From positions 1-32,966 of the forward strand of contig CALMBD010000222.1 of the NCBI GenBank assembly GCA_937861115.1: DNA of 32,966 bases, written 5' to 3'. Numbering within the stretch: position 1 is the first letter of the stretch; the number at the start of each line of letters is the position of its first letter. The translations under genes were made by a program, and so were the position numbers. Under the pieces are notes generated by a model. That model was not told the origin of the DNA, searched no databases, and saw nothing but the letters and a program-made list of their open reading frames with translations. The DNA comes from an uncultured Bacteroidota bacterium. Lineage in GTDB: Bacteria; Bacteroidota; Bacteroidia; Chitinophagales; Saprospiraceae. Below are positions 1-8,370 of the stretch, piece after piece.

Positions 1-1152
1 GGTCGACATGAGCATGGTGATCGTCACGGACAGGCCGTATGCTGCCTCCATGTACTTGCTTTCCTTGAAATAGAGGGTGACAAATACACAACCTGCCCAG
101 AGAAGAAAATTGACTGCCGGCACATATAACTGGCCTTTCAGGTTGCTGGGAAAAATGACGGTCAGTTTGGGCAGCAATCCCAGCCGGATCGCTTCGCTGA
201 CCAGTGTAAAAGAACCGGAGATCATGGCCTGACTGGCAATGATGGCTGCCATGGCTGCAATGGCGATACCAAACGGCAAAAACCAGGCAGGCATCACCCC
301 GTAAAAAGGATTTACCGCTTCGTCGCCTATCATAGGCAGCGGCTGTCCTTCAAACTGAAGGCACCAGGCCGCCTGACCGAGGTAGTTCAAAACCAGGCTG
401 GTTTTGACAAACACCCAACTCACACGGATATTCTGTTTCCCGCAATGACCCAGGTCGGCATACAGCGCTTCTGCACCGGTTGTACACAAAAAGACAGCAC
501 CCATGAGCACCAGGGCATGCTGGTGGTGCATGAGCATTTTAACGGCATATACCGGATTTAGCGCGTGTAAAACAGAGAGATGACCATAAACCTCAATGGA
601 GCCGAAAATAGCGAGCATGGAGAACCAGATCAACATGATAGGTCCGAAAAAGCGCCCGACTGTTGCCGTACCGAACTGCTGGAAAATAAACAGACCTGAA
701 ATGATACCGATGGTGATCTGTACGGTAGGAATATGGACATCGTGCAGACTTTCAATGGATTGCAGACCCTCAATTGCGGACGAAACCGAGATGGGCGGGG
801 TGATCATACCCTCCGACAATACGGCGCTGCCGCCGATCATCGCCGGAAACAGCAGCCACCTTTGCCGCCGTCTGACCAGCGTATACAGTGAAAATATCCC
901 GCCTTCGCCGTTATTGTCGGCGCGCAGGACGAGGGTGACGTACTTGAATGTCGTCTGAATGGTGAGCGTCCAAAAAACCAGCGATACCGCACCGAGTATT
1001 GTTTCCCGGTCGACTATACCTGAGCCGGCAATTGCTCGCATCACGTACAACGGCGATGTGCCAATATCGCCGTAGATGATGCCAAGAGTAATAATCAGAC
1101 CGGCCAGGGTTAGCCGGTGATGGTGTCCGTGTTGTTCGCCGTTAGAGGGCAT
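1..1152 (-). CDS. kup: Kup-family potassium transporter, C-terminal part missing (window edge)
   Basis: This is a membrane potassium uptake protein, probably a K+/H+ symporter. The open frame runs without a stop from an ATG at 1152 to the window edge, giving 384 residues. Kup proteins are usually about 600-650 residues, so the C-terminal part lies outside. The signature YGDIGTSPLY of the family lies about residues 26-35, inside the first hydrophobic segment, after a short His-rich start (HGHHH). The rest is a series of hydrophobic segments typical of Kup, for example the stretch with GEGGIFSLYTL and the later GAEALYADLGHCG region. The start is 25 nt downstream of the stop of the amylase gene, so it is probably the last or a late gene of the four-gene minus-strand run. 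Confidence in the family is high. The ion specificity is inferred from the family. Confidence 0.93.
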   Translation of the reverse strand, partial: MPSNGEQHGHHHRLTLAGLIITLGIIYGDIGTSPLYVMRAIAGSGIVDRETILGAVSLVFWTLTIQTTFKYVTLVLRADNNGEGGIFSLYTLVRRRQRWLLFPAMIGGSAVLSEGMITPPISVSSAIEGLQSIESLHDVHIPTVQITIGIISGLFIFQQFGTATVGRFFGPIMLIWFSMLAIFGSIEVYGHLSVLHALNPVYAVKMLMHHQHALVLMGAVFLCTTGAEALYADLGHCGKQNIRVSWVFVKTSLVLNYLGQAAWCLQFEGQPLPMIGDEAVNPFYGVMPAWFLPFGIAIAAMAAIIASQAMISGSFTLVSEAIRLGLLPKLTVIFPSNLKGQLYVPAVNFLLWAGCVFVTLYFKESKYMEAAYGLSVTITMLMST

Positions 1153-1177
1153 TTTCGGGTAAATTGCGTCCAGTCAA

Positions 1178-2584
1178 TTACTTGTTTGTTAGTACAAGAT
1201 ATTCCCAGGGTTTTAGAGTCAGTGTCATATCTCTGGTTACCTGTACGGTACTCGTGCCAAACAGGTTGGTATAAGCGCCGGGTATGTCGCTATCGGGGTT
1301 CAGCGTGGCAGTGCGGTTTTGTTTGCTCAGGTTGAGCACCACAATCACCTTGTCTCCGTTTTTTTCCCGGGCGAAGGCGTATACGTACTCATCCATATTT
1401 GTCGGAATTTTGACCAATTCGCCCCCGTACTTACCCGACCAGATGGCCTGATTGTCACGGCGAAGGTTGCAAAGTTTTTGGAAAAACTCCTTTTTGGCGT
1501 ATTTTTTCCAGCGAACAGGATCTTTTTCAAAAAAATTCAATCGCTGGGAGAGGCCGTCTTCCTGTCCGTTGTAAAGCATCGGCATACCCTGCCAGGTGAA
1601 CATGAGCACATTGAACGCATCGGCCGAGGCGCCGTACAACTGGCTTTCCGTACCGCTCCACCAGTTCTCGTCGTGGTTTTGGGTAAAATACACCTGACAA
1701 TAGTTGTCCGGATAAAAATCATCGAGATATTCCAGCAAGGTATCCAGCGATTGCGCATCCTGTGCGCCTGAGCCGATGTCTTTGGTCACGTCTTTCCATT
1801 TCCACCCATAGTTGGCATTGAAGCAGGACCGAAAATGCGCGGGTTCATCCTGCCATTCGGCCAGCATAAACACTTGTTTCACAGAATCCAGGGCAAGTCT
1901 TGCCTCCGCCCAGAAATCGTTCGGCACCAGACCTGCCATATCGACCCTGAATCCGTCGATGTTGCAGGTTTTGAGCCAGTATTGCATGACTTCGATCATG
2001 GCGCGGCGGGTTGCCGGGTTGCCGTAATCAAGGTCGCATACATCAGACCAGTCGGTAATAGGCTCACCGTGTTCATTGAGGGGCACAGTAAAGTCGCCGT
2101 TGTATTTCGTAAAGTATTCCGGATGGTATTTTTTCCACTCGGAATCCCACGATGTGTGGTTAGGCACCCAATCGAGGATAACTTTCAGATCGAGTCCGTG
2201 TGCGTCCCGGACCAGGTTTTTAAGGTCGGTGATCGTCCCGAAGTCCGGATTGATCGAGTAATAGTCCTGAACCGAATAAGGGCTCCCCAGCTTGCCTTTC
2301 CTGTTTTCCTTTCCAATGGGGTGAATGGGCATCAGCCACAGGACACCTATACCGAGTTCCTTAAGCCGGGGCAGCTGTTTCCGTACACCTTCAAATGTTC
2401 CCTCAGGTGAGAACTGTCGTGTGTTACATTCGTATAAAACAGCATTTTTTGCCCATTCCGGCTCGGATGGGTCGTGTATTCGGGGTGGTGTGGGAGGAGC
2501 TGTTTGCACCGTGGGTTGAGATTGATTCCGGCAGGAAAACATTGCCACCGCAACAATGAAGAATAGCAGATTTCTCATGTTCAT
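1178..2584 (-). CDS. GH13 alpha-amylase-family glycoside hydrolase, lipoprotein
   Basis: This is a secreted, probably lipid-anchored, retaining alpha-glucan hydrolase of 468 residues. An N-terminal hydrophobic segment ends in a relaxed lipobox (MFSC, Cys18). The four GH13 conserved regions are intact: DWVPNH near residue 138, GFRVDMAG with nucleophile Asp215, MLAEW with acid/base Glu243, and FTQNHDE with transition-state-stabilising Asp305. A (beta/alpha)8 barrel from about 45 to 370 is followed by a C-terminal beta domain of about 90 residues. The gene follows the small lipoprotein gene by 20 nt and precedes kup by 25 nt. With the beta-PGM-like gene at the head of the run, this suggests a role in starch or maltodextrin breakdown at the cell envelope. 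The exact specificity (amylase, neopullulanase or other) cannot be told from the sequence. All catalytic residues look functional. Confidence 0.93.
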   Translation of the reverse strand: MNMRNLLFFIVAVAMFSCRNQSQPTVQTAPPTPPRIHDPSEPEWAKNAVLYECNTRQFSPEGTFEGVRKQLPRLKELGIGVLWLMPIHPIGKENRKGKLGSPYSVQDYYSINPDFGTITDLKNLVRDAHGLDLKVILDWVPNHTSWDSEWKKYHPEYFTKYNGDFTVPLNEHGEPITDWSDVCDLDYGNPATRRAMIEVMQYWLKTCNIDGFRVDMAGLVPNDFWAEARLALDSVKQVFMLAEWQDEPAHFRSCFNANYGWKWKDVTKDIGSGAQDAQSLDTLLEYLDDFYPDNYCQVYFTQNHDENWWSGTESQLYGASADAFNVLMFTWQGMPMLYNGQEDGLSQRLNFFEKDPVRWKKYAKKEFFQKLCNLRRDNQAIWSGKYGGELVKIPTNMDEYVYAFAREKNGDKVIVVLNLSKQNRTATLNPDSDIPGAYTNLFGTSTVQVTRDMTLTLKPWEYLVLTNK

Positions 2585-2604
2585 ACATTTGATTTAGGGT
2601 GCGC

Positions 2605-3201
2605 CTAATCGCCGGAAGGCTCCGTACCAGATCCGACAACCCTGACCTGGATGCCGGTTACATTCAGGTCTGTATTTCCCTTCCATATCATCACATAACC
2701 TTTTTCTGTGACGTGCCAGGTGTTGTTGATATAAGGATCCTTGCAAGACAGGTAAATCTCGTTTTTGGTTTCGTCCCAGTTCCAGCGCCCGGTGTCGACT
2801 ACCTTGTTTTTGATCAGAATGTCAAAACTCTGATCCTGCCGGAAACGAAGCCATTTGGACTGGTATTGCTTATGGACAGTCGTGTCGCTGGGTTGATATG
2901 CCATATTCATATGCCACCAACCGGAACAGAGATAGGCTTTGTGGCTGGCAGTGGCCGGTGGAAGCGCGTCGATCGGGACGTTGACCATAGCAGGAGGTTT
3001 GCTTACCTGCATCGTAGGCGCCGTGTCCGGGTTTTCTCCCTTGATGACGTGCGAAGCCTTGACGTTGTAGCCCTCAGCCGGGTCAGGTACAGTTGTTACA
3101 GGCGCATCCGAAGGCGTTTCGGGCGCTGGTTTTTGCAGGCTTTTGCAGGTTAAGTAGCCGGTGCAAATGACAATTATGGCGAGGATGAAGTTGATTTTCA
3201 T
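2605..3201 (-). CDS. Small lipoprotein of unknown function (lipocalin-like C-terminal half)
   Basis: This 198-residue protein has a lipoprotein signal ending in YLTC (Cys19). A Pro/Thr-rich linker of about 60 residues follows, then a compact domain from about residue 88. That domain contains spaced Trp/Phe beta-strand motifs such as KWLRFRQDQSFDI and DTGRWNWDETKNEIYLSC. The alternation of a 'size/charge readout' strand, a 'G-x-W' turn and a final 'YVMIWKG' strand resembles small lipocalin-like or META-type barrels of Bacteroidota lipoproteins. I do not recognise a specific family. It sits between the HAD gene (33 nt upstream) and the GH13 gene (20 nt downstream) on the same strand, so it is probably co-transcribed. 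No function is assigned. Confidence 0.8.
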   Translation of the reverse strand: MKINFILAIIVICTGYLTCKSLQKPAPETPSDAPVTTVPDPAEGYNVKASHVIKGENPDTAPTMQVSKPPAMVNVPIDALPPATASHKAYLCSGWWHMNMAYQPSDTTVHKQYQSKWLRFRQDQSFDILIKNKVVDTGRWNWDETKNEIYLSCKDPYINNTWHVTEKGYVMIWKGNTDLNVTGIQVRVVGSGTEPSGD

Positions 3202-3234
3202 TGCTTTACGTAAATGGATATGGTATTACCAACA

Positions 3235-3924
3235 TTATGAGTGAGAGAATATTGCTTCAGAAACCCTGCCAAGCAGACTTGAGTAGGAAAGGTCCTCAAA
3301 ACCCGGAATAACAAGGTGCGCATTGGGCAGGTAACCGGGGTCGCCGATCCCTACGATAGTAAACCTTCCTGCCAGAGCCGCCATTACACCCAATGCCGAA
3401 TCTTCAAAAACCAGGCACTCGGAAGGGTTAAGATCAATGGCGCGGGCGGCCAGCAAGAAACACTCCGGGTCAGGAATGGCCTTTCGTGTGATATTTCCAT
3501 CTATCACTGCATCAAAATAGGATTCCAGTCTTGTGGAATGGAGTACCTGTCGGGCGCTTTTTGAAGCGGAAGCCAGGGCGATCTTGAGGCCTGCTTCGCG
3601 GGCCTGTCGGATGAACAACAAAGCGCCGGGCAAGACGTCGCCGGGTCGCAGGCTGGATATCAGTTCCACGTACCAGTTGTTTTTGACATCGGACCAATGC
3701 AGCTTTTCCGCCTCCGTCATATATATTTCACCCCATTCAAGTATTTTTTCCAGACTGGCCATTCTGCTCAGTCCGCGCAATGATTCGTGCTGTCCGGCAG
3801 AGAAATCAAAGCCAAGCTGGTTCGCCAGCCTTTTCCAGGCGACGTAGTGGTACTTCGCTGTGTCGACAATGACGCCGTCCAGGTTGAAAATTATACCTTT
3901 TATATGCTCCGGGGAGCCTGTCAT
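3235..3924 (-). CDS. Beta-phosphoglucomutase-like HAD protein with substituted catalytic residues
   Basis: This 229-residue protein has the length and order of beta-phosphoglucomutase (interconversion of beta-glucose 1-phosphate and glucose 6-phosphate, cytoplasmic). The cap-domain motif LRGLSRMASL (about 49-58), the Ser motif ALASAS (116-121) and motif IV FEDSALGV (173-180) are all recognisable. However, motif I reads FNLDG. The nucleophile Asp is Asn14, while the acid/base Asp16 remains. In motif III the Lys normally just before the Pro-Asp-Pro-Glu is Ile150 (RKAIPDPE), with a Lys two residues earlier. An SD-like GGAG lies 7 nt before the ATG at 3924. It heads the minus-strand run with lipoprotein, GH13 and kup genes. 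The fold assignment is strong. Whether it is an active mutase, a phosphatase-dead binding protein or a diverged enzyme is open. Confidence 0.85.
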   Translation of the reverse strand: MTGSPEHIKGIIFNLDGVIVDTAKYHYVAWKRLANQLGFDFSAGQHESLRGLSRMASLEKILEWGEIYMTEAEKLHWSDVKNNWYVELISSLRPGDVLPGALLFIRQAREAGLKIALASASKSARQVLHSTRLESYFDAVIDGNITRKAIPDPECFLLAARAIDLNPSECLVFEDSALGVMAALAGRFTIVGIGDPGYLPNAHLVIPGFEDLSYSSLLGRVSEAIFSHS

Positions 3925-4001
3925 ATTGCAACTCCGTTTCGCGGCGAAGGTACCGCAAATTCGAGTAATGACACCAAATTCTATCTGTGAAGGAATTCAA
4001 T

Positions 4002-4009
4002 TACATTTG
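4002..4009 (+). promoter_or_regulatory. Bacteroidota -7 promoter element for the pentapeptide-repeat gene
   Basis: TACATTTG matches the TAnnTTTG -7 consensus of the primary sigma factor of Bacteroidota. It lies 22-31 nt before the candidate starts at 4031 and 4040. This argues against the far-upstream in-frame ATG at 3860, which lies inside the HAD gene. No clear -33 TTG is seen. Confidence 0.55.
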
Positions 4010-4039
4010 CCTCGACAGGCTGGCAGCCTGATGTTCATT

Positions 4040-5413
4040 ATGGAAGAACACAAAAAGGAAGATTCGACCGGAGCAAGAATTGACGTATTGTCGCGAACCA
4101 TCATTGCCCTCGTTATCGGCATTCTGCTGGGCGCTATTATCGGTCAGATGGGGCTCAATGCCCTGCAGGAGAAACTCAGTTCGCTGATTCGCGGGTTCAT
4201 TTGGCTGATTATTCTTTTCGCTTTACTGGCCTTCTGGGTTGTACAAAACAAGGAGGCCATCCTGAAAAGACTGTTTCGGGTGTCGGACACCGACCTGGGT
4301 GAACTGAACAATGTCGCCCAGTCGCTGGTGTTCCATACCATTGAGAAAGATTACACCGCCGCCAGGCGCGATCTGACGATCCTGTTTCGGCGGGCGTCGG
4401 CATGGGTGGCCTGGATGAATTTCAGGCGATGGATCGTAGTGGTTTTTCAATCGCTGTTCGTTGGACTTGGCGGCCTGCTCGGCACAGTCATGTTGTACAA
4501 CCAGAATAAACTGCTTGTGCAACAAAACCAGTTGCTTAACCAGCAGAACATCCGCCTCGATCAGCAAACCTATCTGCAGGAGGCCGAGCGGCGCAGTTCG
4601 CTCGTCTTTTTAATGGGGAATATCCTCGATGCAGTCAATCAGGAACTCAAAGAGGATGTGGGAATTAAAGGGGTTCGCGATATCACGCCGCAGCTCATCG
4701 GGCGTATCATCGCGCTCAGCAATTCGTTGCGCCCCTACCGGTATCTGGGCAACGATTCGCTTGTTTTGCGTGAACTGAGTCCGGAACGCGGCTTTTTGCT
4801 TTTTTCCATAGCCAGTAGTGAGATTGACCAGCGAAGCCTGCGCAAAATATATCGATCAGCAGATTTCTCCTTTTCCGACCTGAAGGGCGCGGTATTATCG
4901 GGAGAGTTTCTAGCCGGTATCAACCTGACCGGCGCCGATCTGAACCATGCCCAACTCGACGAAGCCGATCTGAGCGGGGCCCGGCTGAGTGAGGCCGAAT
5001 TGACGGAAGCGGTGCTTGCGCGTGCCAACCTGAGGGAGGCTCGGCTGCGAAACGCCAACCTGTACAAGGCCTATTTTGAATCGGCCGATCTGCGGCATGC
5101 CAATCTGAGCGGCGCCAATATGCAATATGCCAATCTTGCCGGCGCCAATCTGGAAAACACCCACCTGAGTTATACGGATATGTTTCGCGCCAACCTTAGC
5201 GGCGCGACGCTGGTCAATACTACCCTCAACCAGAGTATTCTCGACAGCGCAGTCGTCAGTGAATTCGGTTGGCTGGACTCGCTGAAGACCAATCCCGATA
5301 CCAGTCTTGGTATCCGGTACCTGACAAACCGGTACCATATTGATTCGGTGGAGACAAAATTCGGGTGGTTTTACCTCGTTCTACCTAAGACGGCGCCAGA
5401 AAGCAATAAATAA
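4040..5413 (+). CDS. Membrane-anchored pentapeptide-repeat protein
   Basis: This is a 457-residue protein if started at the ATG at 4040. An ATG at 4031 adds three residues. The frame is open to an ATG at 3860, but that overlaps the divergent HAD gene and precedes the promoter. It has three hydrophobic segments (about 20-40, 49-69 and 131-153). A Gln/Asn/Leu-rich coiled stretch follows (about 157-182), then a mixed region, then about 26 pentapeptide repeats of the A(D/N)Lxx type (about 276-405). A non-repeat C-terminal tail of about 50 residues ends the protein. Pentapeptide repeats form a right-handed quadrilateral beta helix. With the membrane segments in front, the helix is presumably held at the cytoplasmic side as a binding scaffold. 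No catalytic domain is seen. It converges on hutH with only 8 nt between stops. The function is unknown. Confidence 0.88.
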   Translation: MEEHKKEDSTGARIDVLSRTIIALVIGILLGAIIGQMGLNALQEKLSSLIRGFIWLIILFALLAFWVVQNKEAILKRLFRVSDTDLGELNNVAQSLVFHTIEKDYTAARRDLTILFRRASAWVAWMNFRRWIVVVFQSLFVGLGGLLGTVMLYNQNKLLVQQNQLLNQQNIRLDQQTYLQEAERRSSLVFLMGNILDAVNQELKEDVGIKGVRDITPQLIGRIIALSNSLRPYRYLGNDSLVLRELSPERGFLLFSIASSEIDQRSLRKIYRSADFSFSDLKGAVLSGEFLAGINLTGADLNHAQLDEADLSGARLSEAELTEAVLARANLREARLRNANLYKAYFESADLRHANLSGANMQYANLAGANLENTHLSYTDMFRANLSGATLVNTTLNQSILDSAVVSEFGWLDSLKTNPDTSLGIRYLTNRYHIDSVETKFGWFYLVLPKTAPESNK

Positions 5414-5421
5414 GGTTGTTT

Positions 5422-6918
5422 TTATACCTGCACGGTTCTCAAAAAATGAATGGTTGCCTCGATGTCGTTGTGCAAAATCCTGTCGCCTTCGAGCCGGGGT
5501 ACGGTTTCCCTGTATCGGTGTAACAAGGCTTCAATGTTTTCCGAGGAGCGCCCGGGGCGGCGGTATTCCAGGGCCTGCATGGCTACCATGAATTCAATGG
5601 CCAGTAGGCGTTCCAGGTTGAGTACAATGCGCCTGGCCTTGGTAGCGGCATTGGCGGCCATGCTTACGTGGTCTTCCTGTCCATTGCAACTGATGATGCT
5701 ATCCACCGATGCAGGCGTGCACAATCCCTTGTTCTGACTGACAATGGCAGCTGCCGTGTACTGAGCGATCATCATGCCCGAATGTAACCCCGGGTTATCG
5801 GTCAGAAATGCCGGCAGTCCCCTGTTCCCGCCAATCAACTGGTAAACCCTGCGTTCGGAAATACTTCCCAGTTCGGCGAGTGCAATACCGAGGTAATCGA
5901 GCGGCAGCGCCAGCGCCTGTGCGTGAAAGTTTCCGCCGGACAGGATCAGGTCGTCGTCAGGAAAAATATTCGGATTGTCGGTTACGGAATTGATCTCGGT
6001 CGTCAGTACCTGCTCTACATGTGCAAGGGCATTCCGGCTGGCGCCATGTACCTGTGGCACACAGCGAAATGCATAGGGGTCCTGCACATCGGTTTTTTCG
6101 GAACCGGCTATTTCGCTGCCTTTGAGCAGGTTTAATACCGTTTCGGCTACGCGGACCTGTCCCGCTTGCGGCCGAATGCGGTGGATATGCTCGTCGAGTG
6201 GCGAAAGCCGGCAATTGAACGCATCGAATCCGATCGCTGCATTCAGATCGGCCAGCGCTGCCAGGCGTCTGCCTTCCAGCACACACCAGACGGCGTATGC
6301 TGCAGAGAATTGTGTGCCGTTGAGCAGGGCCAGCGCCTCTTTGGCTTTGAAGGTCAGCGGCGACCAGCCCCGGAGTTGCAATACCACGTCTGCGCGTTGC
6401 CGGCGCCCTTCATACCAGACTTCACCCAGACCCGCCAGTGGCAGACTCAGATGTGCCAGTGGCGCCAGATCGCCCGACGCGCCCAGCGAACCGAGTTCAA
6501 ATACGACAGGCAGAATACCTGCATTGTAAAAATCGACGAGGCGTTGCACCACCTTTTCCCGGACGGCCGAATAGCCATAGGAAAGACTTTGCGCCTTGAG
6601 CAGCAGCATGATCCGCACAATCTCCGGAGGCGTCTCATCGCCTGTCCCGGCGGCATGGCTGACTACCAGGTTGTACTGTAGTTGCTCGATGTCGCTTTCA
6701 GAAATCCGGATATTGCACAACGAACCAAAGCCGGTGTTGATGCCGTAAAAGAGGTCTTTGGAGTGTGCCAGTTTGGCGTCCAGGTAGTGGCGGCAATGGT
6801 TAATTTGCTGCCGGGATTTGTCGGAGATCGCCAGTTGGTGTTGTGCGGAGAGTATGTTTTGCAGGCTATCGAGCGTGAGTGGATCGGGGCCGATGTGGTG
6901 AACAGGGCTGGTGTTCAT
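5422..6918 (-). CDS. hutH: Histidine ammonia-lyase
   Basis: The enzyme deaminates L-histidine to trans-urocanate and ammonia, the first step of histidine degradation, in the cytoplasm. Its 498 residues match the family length. The MIO-cofactor-forming triad Ala147-Ser148-Gly149 is in GSLGASGDLAPLAH. The catalytic Tyr58 is in YGINTGFG and His88 in VSHAAGTG. The DNPNIF segment, GNFHAQALALPLD and QEDHVSMAANAA (with the conserved Glu) are all present. The Glu in QEDHVSM and the SHAAG context favour histidine over tyrosine or phenylalanine lyase, although aromatic ammonia-lyases of Bacteroidota are close relatives. No other hut genes are in the window, so the pathway context is missing. A -7 element lies about 60 nt upstream (6976-6983). 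Confidence 0.92.
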   Translation of the reverse strand: MNTSPVHHIGPDPLTLDSLQNILSAQHQLAISDKSRQQINHCRHYLDAKLAHSKDLFYGINTGFGSLCNIRISESDIEQLQYNLVVSHAAGTGDETPPEIVRIMLLLKAQSLSYGYSAVREKVVQRLVDFYNAGILPVVFELGSLGASGDLAPLAHLSLPLAGLGEVWYEGRRQRADVVLQLRGWSPLTFKAKEALALLNGTQFSAAYAVWCVLEGRRLAALADLNAAIGFDAFNCRLSPLDEHIHRIRPQAGQVRVAETVLNLLKGSEIAGSEKTDVQDPYAFRCVPQVHGASRNALAHVEQVLTTEINSVTDNPNIFPDDDLILSGGNFHAQALALPLDYLGIALAELGSISERRVYQLIGGNRGLPAFLTDNPGLHSGMMIAQYTAAAIVSQNKGLCTPASVDSIISCNGQEDHVSMAANAATKARRIVLNLERLLAIEFMVAMQALEYRRPGRSSENIEALLHRYRETVPRLEGDRILHNDIEATIHFLRTVQV

Positions 6919-6975
6919 AATTGGTCAAGTATTCGGTTAGCACAAAGTAACATCATCAGGAAGGATTCGGGCGCG

Positions 6976-7003
6976 CAAAGGTATTGCTTCGCGTTAAATT
7001 CAA
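6976..7003 (-). promoter_or_regulatory. Candidate promoter of hutH
   Basis: On the minus strand TACCTTTG (6976-6983) matches TAnnTTTG. A TTG (7001-7003) lies 17 nt further upstream as a possible -33 element. The hutH start is about 58 nt downstream. Confidence 0.55.
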
Positions 7004-7150
7004 TTAAGACCTGGTTAAACGAAGGTTAAGGTTGGTTTCAAAATGATGGCGACACCCGTTGTTGGATGTTGAAAACGAGCAGGTTAGATTTTGTTTGCAA
7101 AAAAAAATTAAAACGGTTAAGCAACTTTACCCCGACATACGACGTCACAA

Positions 7151-7184
7151 TTGCCGCGCTTCGCAGGGAAAACACCTAATTTTG
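7151..7184 (+). promoter_or_regulatory. Candidate promoter of the ompH pair
   Basis: TTG (7151-7153) is followed 23 nt later by TAATTTTG (7177-7184), an exact match to TAnnTTTG. It lies about 72 nt before the ompH start. The surrounding block ACCTAATTTTGCCCC (7174-7188) recurs exactly in front of the dksA-like gene. Confidence 0.6.
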
Positions 7185-7255
7185 CCCCTGACCGGGGGCC
7201 TTGAGTTCCCGAACCTCGAAGACGCACTATTCAACAAATCAACATTCAACCAATC

Positions 7256-7771
7256 ATGATGAAGAAGATTATTTCGACCGCGGTTTTCGCCTTTTTGCTT
7301 ACCGCGCTTGCTACCGCACAACGCATTGCATATGTAGATGTAACGGACATCCTGGAAAGCCTGCCCGAATACCAGAAAGCACAGGAACAACTCGATAAAG
7401 TCGCTACACAGTGGCGCCAGGAAATTGCCCAGGAGCAGGATAAGGTGAAAGGGCTTTACAGCAAGTACCAGGCAGAGCAGGTGTTGCTGAGCGAGGAGAT
7501 GAAAAAACAACGCGAAGAAGAGATCATGAACAAGGAGAAGGAAGTGCGCGATATGCAGCGCGTAAAATTCGGGCCGGAAGGCGCCCTGTTTAAAAAGCGC
7601 GAAGAGCTGGTTAAACCCATCCAGGATCGGGTCTATGCCGCCATTCAGAAGTTTGCAGAGGATAAAGGCTACGAATTTGTATTCGACAAGGGTAGCGCTT
7701 CGGGTATGTTGTATGCCGACAAACGCAACGATAAGACGGAAGACGTTAAAACTATGCTGAAGAAGGGCTAA
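7256..7771 (+). CDS. OmpH/Skp-family periplasmic chaperone, first copy
   Basis: This 171-residue exported protein has a signal peptide ending near ATA-Q (about residue 21). The mature protein opens with RIAYVDVTDILESLPEYQKAQ, the family's N-terminal strand and helix. A long charged amphipathic helix (about 45-120) corresponds to the Skp tentacles. It closes with GYEFVFDKGSASGMLYADKRNDKT, the body domain. Skp-like trimers hold unfolded outer-membrane proteins in the periplasm. Two ATGs in a row (7256 and 7259) are possible starts. The second copy follows after 63 nt, and the pair probably forms an operon from the promoter near 7177. The family is clear. Its specific clients are unknown. Confidence 0.9.
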   Translation: MMKKIISTAVFAFLLTALATAQRIAYVDVTDILESLPEYQKAQEQLDKVATQWRQEIAQEQDKVKGLYSKYQAEQVLLSEEMKKQREEEIMNKEKEVRDMQRVKFGPEGALFKKREELVKPIQDRVYAAIQKFAEDKGYEFVFDKGSASGMLYADKRNDKTEDVKTMLKKG

Positions 7772-7834
7772 TTTTGCGCCGCCAAAATAGTTCTGCCGTC
7801 AAAACGGCCACCATTCATTACTAACACACTGAAA

Positions 7835-8344
7835 ATGAACAAGTATTTCGTACCGGTACTCCTATTTGTATTGTTCCTGGCCACTCCTGGTCAGGCTCAA
7901 AAGTTTGGGTACTGCAACTCCGTCGCTTTGCTTTCCCTCATGCCTGATGTCAAGGCGGCCGACAGCGACCTGACCGCCTTCCAAACCCAGCTGACCAAAA
8001 AAGGACAGGAACGGGTGAAAGCGCTGCAGGACAATGCGGCTGAACTGGAACGCAAAAAGGAACAGGGTAATATTTCACCCAAAGATTACGAAGCCCAATC
8101 GGCAAAACTGACTGAAGAACAGGCCAGTATCGCCAAATACCAGGAGGAGGTATACCAGAAACTCGCGCAAAAACGCAAGGAACTGTATGAGCCGTTGCTC
8201 GACAAAGTAAACAAGGCTATGGAGGATGTAGCCAAGGAAAATGGATACATGCTCGTTTTTGACCTCAGTACCCAGGTATTGATCTATGCCGAGGAATCGC
8301 TCGACGTAACTCCATTGGTGAAAGCCAAACTGGGTCTAAACTGA
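7835..8344 (+). CDS. OmpH/Skp-family periplasmic chaperone, second copy
   Basis: This 169-residue exported protein is a paralogue of the gene just upstream. Its signal peptide ends near GQA-Q (about residue 21). The opening KFGYCNSVALLSLMPDVKAAD is followed by a Lys/Glu/Gln-rich helix (about 45-120) and the closing GYMLVFDLSTQVLIYAEESLDVT. The two proteins share layout more than residue identity, so the duplication looks old or functionally split. Tandem Skp-like genes next to envelope genes are common in Bacteroidota. A rho-independent-type hairpin at 8371-8409 follows its stop and separates it from murI. Confidence 0.9.
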   Translation: MNKYFVPVLLFVLFLATPGQAQKFGYCNSVALLSLMPDVKAADSDLTAFQTQLTKKGQERVKALQDNAAELERKKEQGNISPKDYEAQSAKLTEEQASIAKYQEEVYQKLAQKRKELYEPLLDKVNKAMEDVAKENGYMLVFDLSTQVLIYAEESLDVTPLVKAKLGLN

Positions 8345-8370
8345 TTTCCCGGCATTTGCGGATTTTTTGG

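Larger units (their letters stand above)
6919..7255. other. Divergent intergenic region between hutH and the first ompH gene
   Basis: This is a 337-nt AT-rich spacer between divergently transcribed genes. It contains one promoter-like element in each direction (6976-7003 minus, 7151-7184 plus) and several GTTAA-type words (near 6993, 7014 and 7026). I see no coding sequence or stable RNA in it. Confidence 0.6.

Noticed and set aside
3860-4030. N-terminal extension of the pentapeptide-repeat protein to the ATG at 3860
   Set aside because: It overlaps the divergent HAD gene and lies upstream of the -7 element at 4002. The extension has no membrane or repeat character.
4910-5338. Repetitive antisense frame of 142 residues (periodic IGxxQIG-like)
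   Set aside because: The periodicity is the reverse reading of the pentapeptide repeats.
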